A stretch of DNA of 64,000 nucleotides from Ottowia sp. SB7-C50. GTDB taxonomy: Bacteria > Pseudomonadota > Gammaproteobacteria > Burkholderiales > Burkholderiaceae_C. The position numbers were made by a program, and so were the translations under genes. The stretch is from NCBI RefSeq assembly GCF_033110285.1, contig NZ_CP136995.1, positions 1,860,001-1,924,000 on the forward strand, in the 5' to 3' direction. The notes under the pieces were generated by a model. The model had not been told where the DNA came from. It saw nothing but the letters and a program-made list of their open reading frames with translations, and ran no database searches. Of the stretch, positions 56,639 to 64,000 are shown one piece after another (within the stretch, counting starts at the first letter, position 1; each line of letters begins with the position of its first letter).

Positions 56639-57091
56639 ATGAAAATCCTGCTCCCCGTCGACGGCACCGAACTCTCCCTGCACGAAACGCGCTTTGCCCT
56701 GCAACTGCTGCGCCAGGGGCTGCAGGCCAGTTTCGTGCTGGCCAATGTGCAGGAGCCGGCCAGCTTCTACGAAATGGTCACCGCCCGCTCGCCCGACCTG
56801 ATCGAGGGCGCCGCCATGGAAGCGGGTGAAGACCTGATGGAGCCGTCGGCCCGCCTGCTGCGCGACGCCGGCGTGCCTTTCGAGACCGCCGTGGTGCAAG
56901 GCGATCCGGCGCAGGCGATGCTGGAGCTGATCGAGCAGTTTGGCTGCGACATGGTCGTCATGGGCAGCCGCGCGCTCGGCCCGCTGCGCCGCTGGCTCGA
57001 AGGCGGATCGACCTCGCAGCGGCTGGTGCAAAGCTCGCCCGTGCCGGTGCTGCTGGTCACGCCGCCGGAGCCGGTGGCAGAAGGCGCCTGA
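56639..57091 (+). CDS. Universal stress protein (UspA family)
   Basis: 150 aa, one Usp domain. It opens MKILLPVDGTELSLHE. The ATP-binding pattern is VVMGSRALGPLRRWLEGGST (GxxGx9GS-like) near residues 104-123, then VPVLLVTPP. Usp proteins are induced by starvation and stress. Start ATG 56639 was chosen because the family begins with MK-(hydrophobic)3-PxDG. It follows the family B repeat and has no close partner. Confidence 0.93.
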   Translation: MKILLPVDGTELSLHETRFALQLLRQGLQASFVLANVQEPASFYEMVTARSPDLIEGAAMEAGEDLMEPSARLLRDAGVPFETAVVQGDPAQAMLELIEQFGCDMVVMGSRALGPLRRWLEGGSTSQRLVQSSPVPVLLVTPPEPVAEGA

Positions 57092-57103
57092 TCTGGCGAT
57101 TTT

Positions 57104-57151
57104 TTGTGCGCCAGCGCTGACGCCTATTGCCTATCCAGCTATCTTCTCGAT
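57104..57151 (-). repeat. Family A repeat (intergenic)
   Basis: In reverse orientation it reads GAGAAGATAGCTGGATAGG and, after a spacer, GTCAGCGCTGGCGC. The first arm is diverged. It lies between the convergent usp and azlD genes. Confidence 0.5.
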
Positions 57152-57171
57152 AGCGACAACGCGCGGCCGTC

Positions 57172-57483
57172 TCAAGCCACGCCCAGCGCCCGCAAGCCTG
57201 CCGCCGTGGCAGCGGCGATGACAATGACCAGCAGGAACGGCGCGCGCAGCATCAGCGCGACCACGGCCGCCACCAGCCCGGCGGCGCGCGCATCCAGCAC
57301 CACCCGGCCGCCGCCGTCGAAGGTCTGCACGGCCACCAGCGCCGCCAGCAGCGCCACCGGCAGGTAGGCCATCATGCGGCCCACCAGCGGCCCGGCCAGC
57401 CAGCGCTGCGGCACCAGAAAGCCCGCTAACTTGGTGGCCCAGGACAGCAAGCCGGCCAGGATCACGGCGCTCCAGGCGCTCAT
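57172..57483 (-). CDS. azlD: AzlD-family branched-chain amino acid export subunit
   Basis: 103 aa, four membrane segments (AVILAGLLSWATKLAGFLVP, MMAYLPVALLAALVAVQTF, AAGLVAAVVALML, FLLVIVIAAATAAGL). It is the small partner of AzlC; together they form a LIV-E-type exporter in which AzlCD gives leucine-analogue resistance. The start overlaps the azlC stop (ATGA, 57480-57483). Confidence 0.92.
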   Translation of the reverse strand: MSAWSAVILAGLLSWATKLAGFLVPQRWLAGPLVGRMMAYLPVALLAALVAVQTFDGGGRVVLDARAAGLVAAVVALMLRAPFLLVIVIAAATAAGLRALGVA

Positions 57484-58193
57484 GGGCGGGGCTCCTGCCG
57501 CGCCGCGGCTTCACGGCCCGCCACCCAATCGGGCCGCGCGCCAGCCAGCAGCGCCACCAGCGCGGCCAGCAAAATCGGCACGCCCGGCGGCACCCAGGGC
57601 GTGGCCAGCAGCGCCACCGCCGCCGCGCCCACCGCGATGCGGCGCGCCGCGCGCGAGGCCAGGCGGGGCCACAGCAACGCGATGAACGCGCCCGACGCGG
57701 CAGCATCCAACCCCCACGCCTTGGGGTCACCCAGCGCATTGCCCAGCAGCGCACCCGCCAGCGTCATCGCGTTCCAGAACACATACACCGACCAGCCCGT
57801 GGCCCAGAAGCCCACGCGCTGCTGCACCGGTTCGGCCTGCGCCAGCGCGACGGCGGTCGATTCGTCAATGGTCAGCTGCGCCGCCACCGCACGCGTCACC
57901 CCGCGCGGGCGCAGCACACGCGCCATCTGCACCCCGTAAAAACCGTTGCGCAATCCCAGCAGCGTGCTGGCCGCCACCGCTGCCCCTCCCGAGCCGCCCG
58001 AAGCCAGCACGCCGATCAACGCAAACTGCGAGCCCCCCGAAAACAGCAGCGCCGACAGCGCGACCGCCTGCCACACGTTCAGCCCCGCCGCCACCGCCAG
58101 CGCGCCAAAGCTGAGGCCGTACAAGCCCGTGGCAAAGCCCACCGCCAGACCCTGGCGGGCGGCGGGACGGGTTTCAGGAGTTATGGGGACCAT
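57480..58193 (-). CDS. azlC: AzlC-family branched-chain amino acid export permease
   Basis: 237 aa with about six membrane segments. Family stretches are GFATGLYGLSFGALAVAAGL, LLFSGGSQFALIGVL, LLGLRNGFYGVQMARVLR and TIDESTAVALAQ. It exports branched-chain amino acids with AzlD. Start ATG 58193 leaves a short polar N-terminus. The family B repeat copy 4 lies immediately upstream in the purL-azlC gap. Confidence 0.93.
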   Translation of the reverse strand: MVPITPETRPAARQGLAVGFATGLYGLSFGALAVAAGLNVWQAVALSALLFSGGSQFALIGVLASGGSGGAAVAASTLLGLRNGFYGVQMARVLRPRGVTRAVAAQLTIDESTAVALAQAEPVQQRVGFWATGWSVYVFWNAMTLAGALLGNALGDPKAWGLDAAASGAFIALLWPRLASRAARRIAVGAAAVALLATPWVPPGVPILLAALVALLAGARPDWVAGREAAARQEPRP

Positions 58194-58208
58194 GGGAAGC
58201 CACGAGAA

Positions 58209-58330
58209 AACAGCCGGACGCGAAGGACGCAAAGGATTCGCGAAGGACGCGAAAGTACAGCCCAAAGATTGATTTTTTGACTCTTTTGCGCCCTTCGCGA
58301 AATTTTCGCGCCCTTCGCGTCCGGAAGTCC
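58209..58330. repeat. Family B 120-bp palindromic repeat, copy 4
   Basis: ACAGCCGGACGCGAAGGACG at the left and CGCCCTTCGCGTCCGG at the right. GGACGCAAAGG and CCCTTCGCG arms enclose an A/T-rich centre. It uses GAAGG units throughout, unlike the GAGG units of copies 1 and 2. Confidence 0.82.
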
Positions 58331-58341
58331 GGATGCCGACT

Positions 58342-61300
58342 TCACCCCACCCAGCGCCTTGCATTGCGCCAGATCTGCATCCACGGGCTGAAGTCGCTGG
58401 GCGGCAGCGGCGTGGTGCTCATCTGGATGTTGCGGAACACGCGCTCCGGGTGCGGCATCAGCGCGGTGAAGCGGCCGTCGGCCGTGGTCACCGCCGTCAG
58501 GCCGCCGGGGCTGCCGTTGGGGTTGAAGGGATAGGTTTCGGTGGCGGCGCCGTGGTTGTCCACGTAGCGCATGGCGGCGATGACCTTGGCCTGGTCGCCG
58601 CGCGCGCTGAAGTTGGCAAAGCCCTCGCCGTGCGCGACCGCAATCGGCACCCGGCTGCCCGCCATGCCGGCAAAGAACAGGCTGGGCGAATCGAGCACTT
58701 CGACCAGCGACAGGCGCGCCTCGAAGCGCTCGCTGACGTTGGTGGTGAAGCGCGGCCAGGCCTCGGCACCTGGAATGATGTCGGCCAGTTCGGCAAACAT
58801 CTGGCAGCCGTTGCACACGCCCAGGCCGAAGGTGTCGCCGCGCGCGAAGAAGCTCTTGAACTGGTCCGACAGCGCCGGGTTGAAGGTGATGGAGCGCGCC
58901 CAGCCGACGCCCGCGCCCAGCGTGTCGCCGTAACTGAAGCCGCCGCAAGCGACCAGGCCTTTGAAATCCGACAGCTTGGCACGGCCGGTTTGCAGGTCGG
59001 TCATGTGCACGTCGAAGGCCTCGAAACCCGCTTCGGTGAAGGCGTAGGCCATCTCGACGTGCGAGTTGACGCCCTGCTCGCGCAATATCGCGACGCGCGG
59101 GCGCGCACCGAGGATTGCTGCGCTTTTTGTAGCTGCTTGCGCTTGTCCCTCAAGCGGCAGGGCCATGTTTTGCGTTAAATCGTCGCTCAGCAGCACGTGC
59201 AGCCCGGGGTCTGCGGGATCGCCCGCCGCCGCGTGCTCCGCATCGGCGCAGGCCGGGTTGTCGCGCTCGCGCGCGATCTTCCAGCTGACGCTGTCCCACA
59301 CCTGCTGCAGGTCGTGCAGGGTGGCCGAGAAGATTTCGCGTGTGTCGCGCCAGATGCTCAACTGCCCCACGCCTTTGTTGATCGCGCCGCCGGCCGGCCG
59401 CGTCTTGCCGATGGCGTGACTCCATTTGCTGAGGCCGTGCGCGCGCAGCACCTGCATGACGGCGTCGCGCTCGGCCGTGCGCACCTGCAGCAGTACGCCC
59501 AGTTCCTCGGCGAACAGGGCTTTCAACGTCAATTCATCACGCCGTGCGCTGATCTGCTGCGCCCAGTTCTTGGCGTCGCCGTATTCGGCGCGGCTGTCGC
59601 TGATGCCGTCGCCTTCGGTCACCAGCATGTCGACATTCAGCGCCACGCCCACCTGGCCGGCAAACGCCATCTCGGCCGCCGCCGCCAGCAGGCCACCATC
59701 GCTGCGGTCGTGGTAGGCGAGGATCTGGCCTTCGGCGCGCAACTGGTTGATGGCGGCGACCAGCGCCTTCAGGTCCTGCGCGTCATCGAGGTCGGGCACG
59801 CCGTCCTTGTGCGGGCAGCCGCTTTGCCCCAGCGCCTGCGCCAGCACGCTGCCGGCCAGGCGATGCCGGCCCTTGCCCAGGTCGACCAGCAGCAGCGTCG
59901 TGTCCTGCGCGCGGTCCAGCTGCGGCGTGAGCGTGCCGCGCACATCGGCCACGGACGCAAAGGCACTGACGATCAGGCTGACGGGCGAGACGACTTTTTT
60001 CGCCTGTCCGGCCTCCTGCCACTGCGTGCGCATCGACAGGCTGTCCTTGCCGACGGGGATCGACACGCCGAGCGCCGGGCACAGTTCCATGCCGACGGCT
60101 TGCACGGTCGCATAGAGCGCGGCGTCTTCGCCCGGCTCGCCGCAAGCGGCCATCCAGTTGGCGGAGAGCTTGACGCGCGGCAATTCGATGGGCGCGGCGA
60201 GCAGGTTGGTGATGGCCTCCGCCACCGCCATGCGGCCGCTCGCGGGCGCGTCCAGTGCGGCGAGCGGCGTGCGCTCGCCCATGCTCATGGCCTCGCCCGC
60301 GAAGCCCTTGAAATCGGCCAGCGTCACGGCGCAATCGGCCACCGGGATTTGCCACGGCCCGACCATCTGGTCGCGGTGCGTGAGGCCGCCCACGGTGCGG
60401 TCGCCGATGGTGATGAGAAAGCGCTTGCTGGCGACGGTGGGGTGGCTGAGGACCTGGATGACGGCATCTTGCAGGGTTACGCCATCGAGGTTGAGCGGCG
60501 TGAATTGGCGGGCGACGGTCTGCACGTCCCGGTGCATCTTGGGCGGTTTGCCCAGCAGCACGTCCATGGGCATGTCGACGGCGGCACCACCCTCACCCCT
60601 GCCCTCTCCCGCCAGCGGGAGAGGGAGTGAAACCGCGCCGCCGCCATCATCGACCCCGGTCTTGCCCCCTCGCCCCTCTGGGGAGAGGGTTGGGGTGAGG
60701 GGCAGCGGCGCATCTTCGACGACCAACTGCCGCTCCTGCGTCGCCACGCCCACCACCGCAAACGGACAGCGCTCGCGCGCGCACAGCGCCTCGAACAGCG
60801 GCAGCGACTCGGGCGCGATCGCCATCACATAGCGTTCCTGGCTCTCGTTGCACCAGATTTCCTTCGGCGCCAGGCCGGTTTCTTCCAGCGGCACGGCGCG
60901 CAGGTCGAAGCGCGCGCCGCGGCCGGCGTCGTTGGTCAACTCAGGGAAGGCGTTGGACAAGCCGCCCGCCCCCACGTCATGAATCGCCAGGATCGGGTTG
61001 TCCGCCCCCAGCGCCTGGCATTGCGTGATGACCTCTTGCGCGCGGCGCTCGATCTCGGGGTTGCCGCGCTGCACCGAATCAAAGTCCAGGTGCGCCGCAT
61101 TGGCCCCGCTGGCCAGCGATGACGCCGCGCCGCCGCCCATGCCGATGCGCATGCCCGGCCCGCCCAGCTGAATCAACAGGCTGCCGGCGGGGAACTCGAT
61201 CTTGTGCGTCAGCCCCGCGTCGATGCTGCCGAGGCCGCCCGCGATCATGATGGGCTTGTGATAGCCGCGCTGCACTCCGCCCGCGTCCAGCTCGTATTCG

Positions 61301-62496
61301 CGGAAGTAGCCGGCCAGATTGGGCCGCCCGAATTCGTTGTTGAACGCCGCGCCGCCCAGCGGCCCCTCGGTCATGATCTGCAGCGGGCTGGCCATGTGCT
61401 CGGGCTTGCCGAGCGTGGAATCCCACAGCTTGCTCACGGTGAAACCCGTCAGCCCCGCCTTGGGCCGCGCGCCGCGCCCGGTGGCGCCTTCGTCACGGAT
61501 TTCGCCGCCCGCACCGGTGCTGGCACCGGGGAAGGGGCTGATCGCCGTCGGGTGGTTGTGGGTTTCCACCTTCATCAGCACGTGGCGCGTGGCAGTATCT
61601 TTTTGATAGCTGCTTGCGCTTGTCCCGCTTGCGCTGGCGGCTGATTTGGCCTGAAACACCTCGACCTCGTGCCCTTGCATCACCGCCGCGTTGTCGCTGT
61701 AGGCCACCACGGTGTGCTGCGGGTTCTGCTGCTCGGTGTGGCGGATCATGCCGAACAGGCTCTTGTCCTGCGCCACGCCGTCGATGGTGAATTGGGCGTT
61801 GAAAATCTTGTGCCGGCAATGCTCGCTGTTGGCCTGCGCGAACATCATCAGCTCGACATCGGTCGGGTTGCGGCCCAACTGCGTGAAGGCTTGCAACAGG
61901 TAGTCGATCTCGTCGGCGGCCAGCGCCAGGCCCCAGTCGGTGTTGGCCCGCTCCAGCGCGGCGCGGCCGCCGGCCAGCACATCGACGTGCGCCAGCGGCT
62001 CGGGATGCAGTTCGGTGAACAGGGCTTTGGCGTCGTCGCGCGAGGCCAGCACGCTTTCGGTCATGCGGTCGTGCAGCAGCGCGGCGACCGCCAATTGCTC
62101 CTCGGTTGATAGATGGTTGCGCCCGACCAGCTTGCGCTTGAGGCCGATCTGGTATTCAACGATGCGTTCGACCCGGTGCAGGCCCAACCCGCAGTTGCGT
62201 GCGATGTCGGACGCCTTCGACGCCCATGGCGACACCGTGCCCAGGCGCGGCGCGACGACGACCCGCGCGTCCGGCGCGGCGGCCGCGTCCGCAAACGGCT
62301 CGCCGTAGGTCAGCAGCGCGCCCAGGCGCGCCAAGGTCTGGCTGTCGGGTGCTTCGTCGAACCCCGCCAGGTGCACGTAGCGCGCGCGGAGGGTTTCGAT
62401 GGCGGGGTGGATCGCCTGCAGGCGCGGCAGCAGTTGGCGCGCACGAAAGTCGCTGAGGGCGTTGCCGCCGTCGAAGAAGTGGATGTGCTGGGTCAA
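58342..62496 (-). CDS. purL: Phosphoribosylformylglycinamidine synthase PurL (with three in-frame repeat inserts)
   Basis: 1384 aa, against about 1295 in E. coli. It converts FGAR and glutamine to FGAM in purine synthesis. Order: N-terminal PurS-like domain, AIRS-type domains ([20 protein letters not shown], and [20 protein letters not shown]), a second half with [12 protein letters not shown] and [19 protein letters not shown], and a glutaminase domain with Cys in [10 protein letters not shown] and a His in [10 protein letters not shown]. Three inserts come from dispersed repeats: residues about 284-301 (repeat A), 598-636 (repeat C) and 1111-1125 (repeat A). They lie in loops or linkers. 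It is divergent from map. Confidence 0.95.
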   Translation of the reverse strand: MTQHIHFFDGGNALSDFRARQLLPRLQAIHPAIETLRARYVHLAGFDEAPDSQTLARLGALLTYGEPFADAAAAPDARVVVAPRLGTVSPWASKASDIARNCGLGLHRVERIVEYQIGLKRKLVGRNHLSTEEQLAVAALLHDRMTESVLASRDDAKALFTELHPEPLAHVDVLAGGRAALERANTDWGLALAADEIDYLLQAFTQLGRNPTDVELMMFAQANSEHCRHKIFNAQFTIDGVAQDKSLFGMIRHTEQQNPQHTVVAYSDNAAVMQGHEVEVFQAKSAASASGTSASSYQKDTATRHVLMKVETHNHPTAISPFPGASTGAGGEIRDEGATGRGARPKAGLTGFTVSKLWDSTLGKPEHMASPLQIMTEGPLGGAAFNNEFGRPNLAGYFREYELDAGGVQRGYHKPIMIAGGLGSIDAGLTHKIEFPAGSLLIQLGGPGMRIGMGGGAASSLASGANAAHLDFDSVQRGNPEIERRAQEVITQCQALGADNPILAIHDVGAGGLSNAFPELTNDAGRGARFDLRAVPLEETGLAPKEIWCNESQERYVMAIAPESLPLFEALCARERCPFAVVGVATQERQLVVEDAPLPLTPTLSPEGRGGKTGVDDGGGAVSLPLPLAGEGRGEGGAAVDMPMDVLLGKPPKMHRDVQTVARQFTPLNLDGVTLQDAVIQVLSHPTVASKRFLITIGDRTVGGLTHRDQMVGPWQIPVADCAVTLADFKGFAGEAMSMGERTPLAALDAPASGRMAVAEAITNLLAAPIELPRVKLSANWMAACGEPGEDAALYATVQAVGMELCPALGVSIPVGKDSLSMRTQWQEAGQAKKVVSPVSLIVSAFASVADVRGTLTPQLDRAQDTTLLLVDLGKGRHRLAGSVLAQALGQSGCPHKDGVPDLDDAQDLKALVAAINQLRAEGQILAYHDRSDGGLLAAAAEMAFAGQVGVALNVDMLVTEGDGISDSRAEYGDAKNWAQQISARRDELTLKALFAEELGVLLQVRTAERDAVMQVLRAHGLSKWSHAIGKTRPAGGAINKGVGQLSIWRDTREIFSATLHDLQQVWDSVSWKIARERDNPACADAEHAAAGDPADPGLHVLLSDDLTQNMALPLEGQAQAATKSAAILGARPRVAILREQGVNSHVEMAYAFTEAGFEAFDVHMTDLQTGRAKLSDFKGLVACGGFSYGDTLGAGVGWARSITFNPALSDQFKSFFARGDTFGLGVCNGCQMFAELADIIPGAEAWPRFTTNVSERFEARLSLVEVLDSPSLFFAGMAGSRVPIAVAHGEGFANFSARGDQAKVIAAMRYVDNHGAATETYPFNPNGSPGGLTAVTTADGRFTALMPHPERVFRNIQMSTTPLPPSDFSPWMQIWRNARRWVG
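59122..59164 (+). repeat. Family A repeat inside purL (near glutaminase linker)
   Basis: TTTTTGTAGCTGCTTGCGCT is followed by TGTCCCTCAAGCGGCAGGG. It is read in frame just before the glutaminase domain (residues about 1111-1125). Confidence 0.75.
60590..60705. repeat. Family C repeat inside purL
   Basis: CCCTCTCCCGCCAGCGGGAG at the left and CCCCTCTGGGGAGAGGGTTG at the right, in frame, add about 38 residues rich in Pro, Gly and Leu before the conserved [15 protein letters not shown]. Confidence 0.82.
61596..61645 (+). repeat. Family A repeat inside purL (N-terminal third)
   Basis: TCTTTTTGATAGCTGC followed by TTGCGCTTGTCCCGC, CTTGCGCTGGCGGC. It is in frame and encodes residues about 284-301, just before the conserved [10 protein letters not shown]. 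Confidence 0.8.
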
Positions 62497-62712
62497 TGTG
62501 CTCGAAAACCGCGAGGCTTCGCCAAGAAGACGGTACGAAAAGCCGCTGGCCGCTGACTGGGGCCATGCGTCTGCGAAGGAAGCGTCAATTTTATCGCCGC
62601 GGTGTGACGGGGTGCGGGGCGTCCTGCGCGCCGGCAGCGTGCAGCACCGTCGTCACCGGGCCAGCAAGCCCCGCCGAGCAACGATCGGCGCGCCCTACGA
62701 TAATTCGCCCCC

Positions 62713-63531
62713 ATGACGATCATCATCAAGGACGCCGCCGGCATCGCGGCGATGCGCGAGGCCTGCCGCCTCGCGTCCGAAGTGCTGGACCAGCTGACGC
62801 CGCACATCCAGCCGGGCATCACCACGCTCGAAATCGACCGCCTGTCGGCCGAGATGATGCGCGCGCAGGGCACCACCTCGGCCACCATCGGCTACCAGCC
62901 GCCCGGCTACCCGCCCTACCCCGGCCACCTGTGCACCTCGGTCAACCAGGTGGTGTGCCACGGCATCCCCAACGACAAGCCGCTGAAAAAAGGCGACATC
63001 GTCAACATCGACGTCACCGTCATCAAGGATGGCTGGTACGGCGACAACAGCCGCATGTTCGAGATCGGCGAGGTGTCCATCGCGGCCAAGCGCCTGTGCG
63101 CGCTGACGTTTGACGCGATGTGGCTCGGCATTGACCAGATCAAGCCCGGCGCGCGCCTGGGCGACATCGGCCACGCGATCCAGAAATTTGCCGAAGGTCA
63201 CGGCCTGTCGGTGGTGCGCGAATTCTGCGGCCACGGCGTGGGCCAGAAGTTTCACGAAGACCCACAGGTGCTGCACTACGGCAAACCGGGCACCGGCGAA
63301 GAATTGGTGCCGGGCATGATCTTCACCGTCGAGCCGATGATCAACCTGGGCCGTCGCGACATCAAGGAAATGCCCGACGGCTGGACCATCGTCACCAAGG
63401 ACCGCAGCCTGTCGGCGCAGTGGGAACACACGGTGCTGGTCACGCCCACGGGCTACGAAGTGCTGACGCTGTCGGCCGGCAGCCCGGCAACGCCCGATTT
63501 CGTCAAGGGCATGGCGGCCGCTGCGGCCTGA
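62713..63531 (+). CDS. map: Methionine aminopeptidase type I
   Basis: 272 aa. Metal ligands lie in NIDVTVIKDGWYGDNSRMF (Asp near residues 97 and 108), GHGVGQKFHEDPQ (His near residue 176), TVEPMIN (Glu) and WEHTVLVT (Glu). It removes the N-terminal Met from new proteins. The start ATG 62713 gives the usual length. It is 12 bp before glnD, the common map-glnD pair, and divergent from purL with 216 bp between. Confidence 0.96.
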   Translation: MTIIIKDAAGIAAMREACRLASEVLDQLTPHIQPGITTLEIDRLSAEMMRAQGTTSATIGYQPPGYPPYPGHLCTSVNQVVCHGIPNDKPLKKGDIVNIDVTVIKDGWYGDNSRMFEIGEVSIAAKRLCALTFDAMWLGIDQIKPGARLGDIGHAIQKFAEGHGLSVVREFCGHGVGQKFHEDPQVLHYGKPGTGEELVPGMIFTVEPMINLGRRDIKEMPDGWTIVTKDRSLSAQWEHTVLVTPTGYEVLTLSAGSPATPDFVKGMAAAAA

Positions 63532-63543
63532 GGGGCGACCCCC

Positions 63544-64000
63544 ATGCCGGTCGACGCGCCCGCCACCGATCCGCGCATCCCTGCGCTGCGCGCGCAGTAC
63601 CGCGAGCAGAAGAAAGACCTGTTTGATGGCCTGCGCAGCGGCCCGGGCGCGCGCGGCATCCGCGGTGCGCTGGCGCGGCTGGCCGGGCTGACCGACGAGA
63701 CGCTGCGCGGCCTGTGGCGGCTGGACGGCTTCGACGACCGCTTCGCGCTGGCGGCGGTGGGCGGCTATGGGCGGGGCGATCTGTTCCCGTATTCCGACGT
63801 CGATGTGCTGCTGCTGCTGCCCGAAGGCAGCGACCCCGCGCACGACGACGTGCTGCGCCAGCGCATCGAGGCCTTCATCGGCCAGTGCTGGGACGTGGGG
63901 CTGGAGATCGGCTCCAGCGTGCGCACCGTGGACGACTGCCTGGCGCAGTCGGCGGGCGACGTGACGGTGCAGACCGCGCTGCTGGAAGCGCGCCTGATCG
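63544..64000 (+). CDS. glnD: [Protein-PII] uridylyltransferase GlnD (partial, N-terminus only)
   Basis: The first 152 residues, cut by the right edge. The nucleotidyltransferase motif GGYGRGDLFPYSDVDVLLLL lies at residues 73-92, with the two catalytic Asp in SDVD. GlnD adds or removes UMP on PII according to glutamine level and so controls nitrogen assimilation. Start ATG 63544 follows map by 12 bp and has a weak upstream AGGGGCG. The full protein would be about 850-900 aa, with HD and ACT domains beyond this window. Confidence 0.94.
   Translation, partial: MPVDAPATDPRIPALRAQYREQKKDLFDGLRSGPGARGIRGALARLAGLTDETLRGLWRLDGFDDRFALAAVGGYGRGDLFPYSDVDVLLLLPEGSDPAHDDVLRQRIEAFIGQCWDVGLEIGSSVRTVDDCLAQSAGDVTVQTALLEARLI

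Noticed and set aside
56627..56640. Upstream ATG as start of the universal stress protein
   Set aside because: It adds MKDP before the standard MKILLPVDG start; the downstream ATG fits the family better.

Overview
This 64 kb window is a chromosomal segment of a high-GC betaproteobacterium. The evidence points to Comamonadaceae (Burkholderiales), in or near the Acidovorax/Ottowia group. It shows a mltG-tmk-holB-pilZ-tatD order, map next to glnD, an Omp32-like porin, a complete Liv-type ABC transporter beside fatty-acid oxidation genes, and many copies of short dispersed palindromes. I saw no rRNA, tRNA, CRISPR array, prophage or transposase.

Layout. 1-7.6 kb: mixed housekeeping and unknown genes (histidine phosphatase, an SDR lacking its catalytic Tyr, a DsbA-like isomerase, DUF72, a PaiB-like protein, a TadA-haloalkane dehalogenase fusion, LD-carboxypeptidase). 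8-13.7 kb: the leftward mltG/tmk/holB/pilZ/tatD/ankyrin cluster with divergent ygfZ. 13.8-25 kb: porin, a thioesterase-GNAT fusion, an esterase, a DUF3011 protein, a lipoprotein with a hydratase fold, an iron alcohol dehydrogenase, patatin, DsrE and Tex. 25-44.6 kb: a long leftward lipid/acyl-CoA block (two SDRs, two acyl-CoA dehydrogenases, an MDR reductase, a hotdog thioesterase, thiolase, M20 peptidase, FadB-type enzyme, LivFGMHK, acyl-CoA ligase). It looks like uptake, activation and beta-oxidation of a carboxylic acid whose identity the sequence does not reveal. 44.9-57 kb: selO-msrB, a repeat-bearing surface protein, yciB-bolA-ppiC, DUF1624, AsmA, rlhA, universal stress protein. 57-64 kb: azlCD, purL, map and the start of glnD.

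Two themes run through the window. First, dispersed repeats of at least five families lie between genes and also inside them in frame. The commonest (family A) has a GATAGCTG head followed by a stem-loop and occurs about 20 times; purL alone carries three inserts. Family B is a palindrome of about 120 bp with long terminal inverted repeats, present four times. Families C, D and E are short G/C-rich palindromes, present once or twice each.

Second, seven genes (tadA fusion, holB, porin, DUF3011 gene, M20 peptidase, livM, surface protein) are each broken by one base in a homopolymer run. Six of the seven carry one base too many. Because tadA and holB are normally essential, sequencing or assembly error is the likeliest cause. 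These genes are annotated over their full corrected spans.
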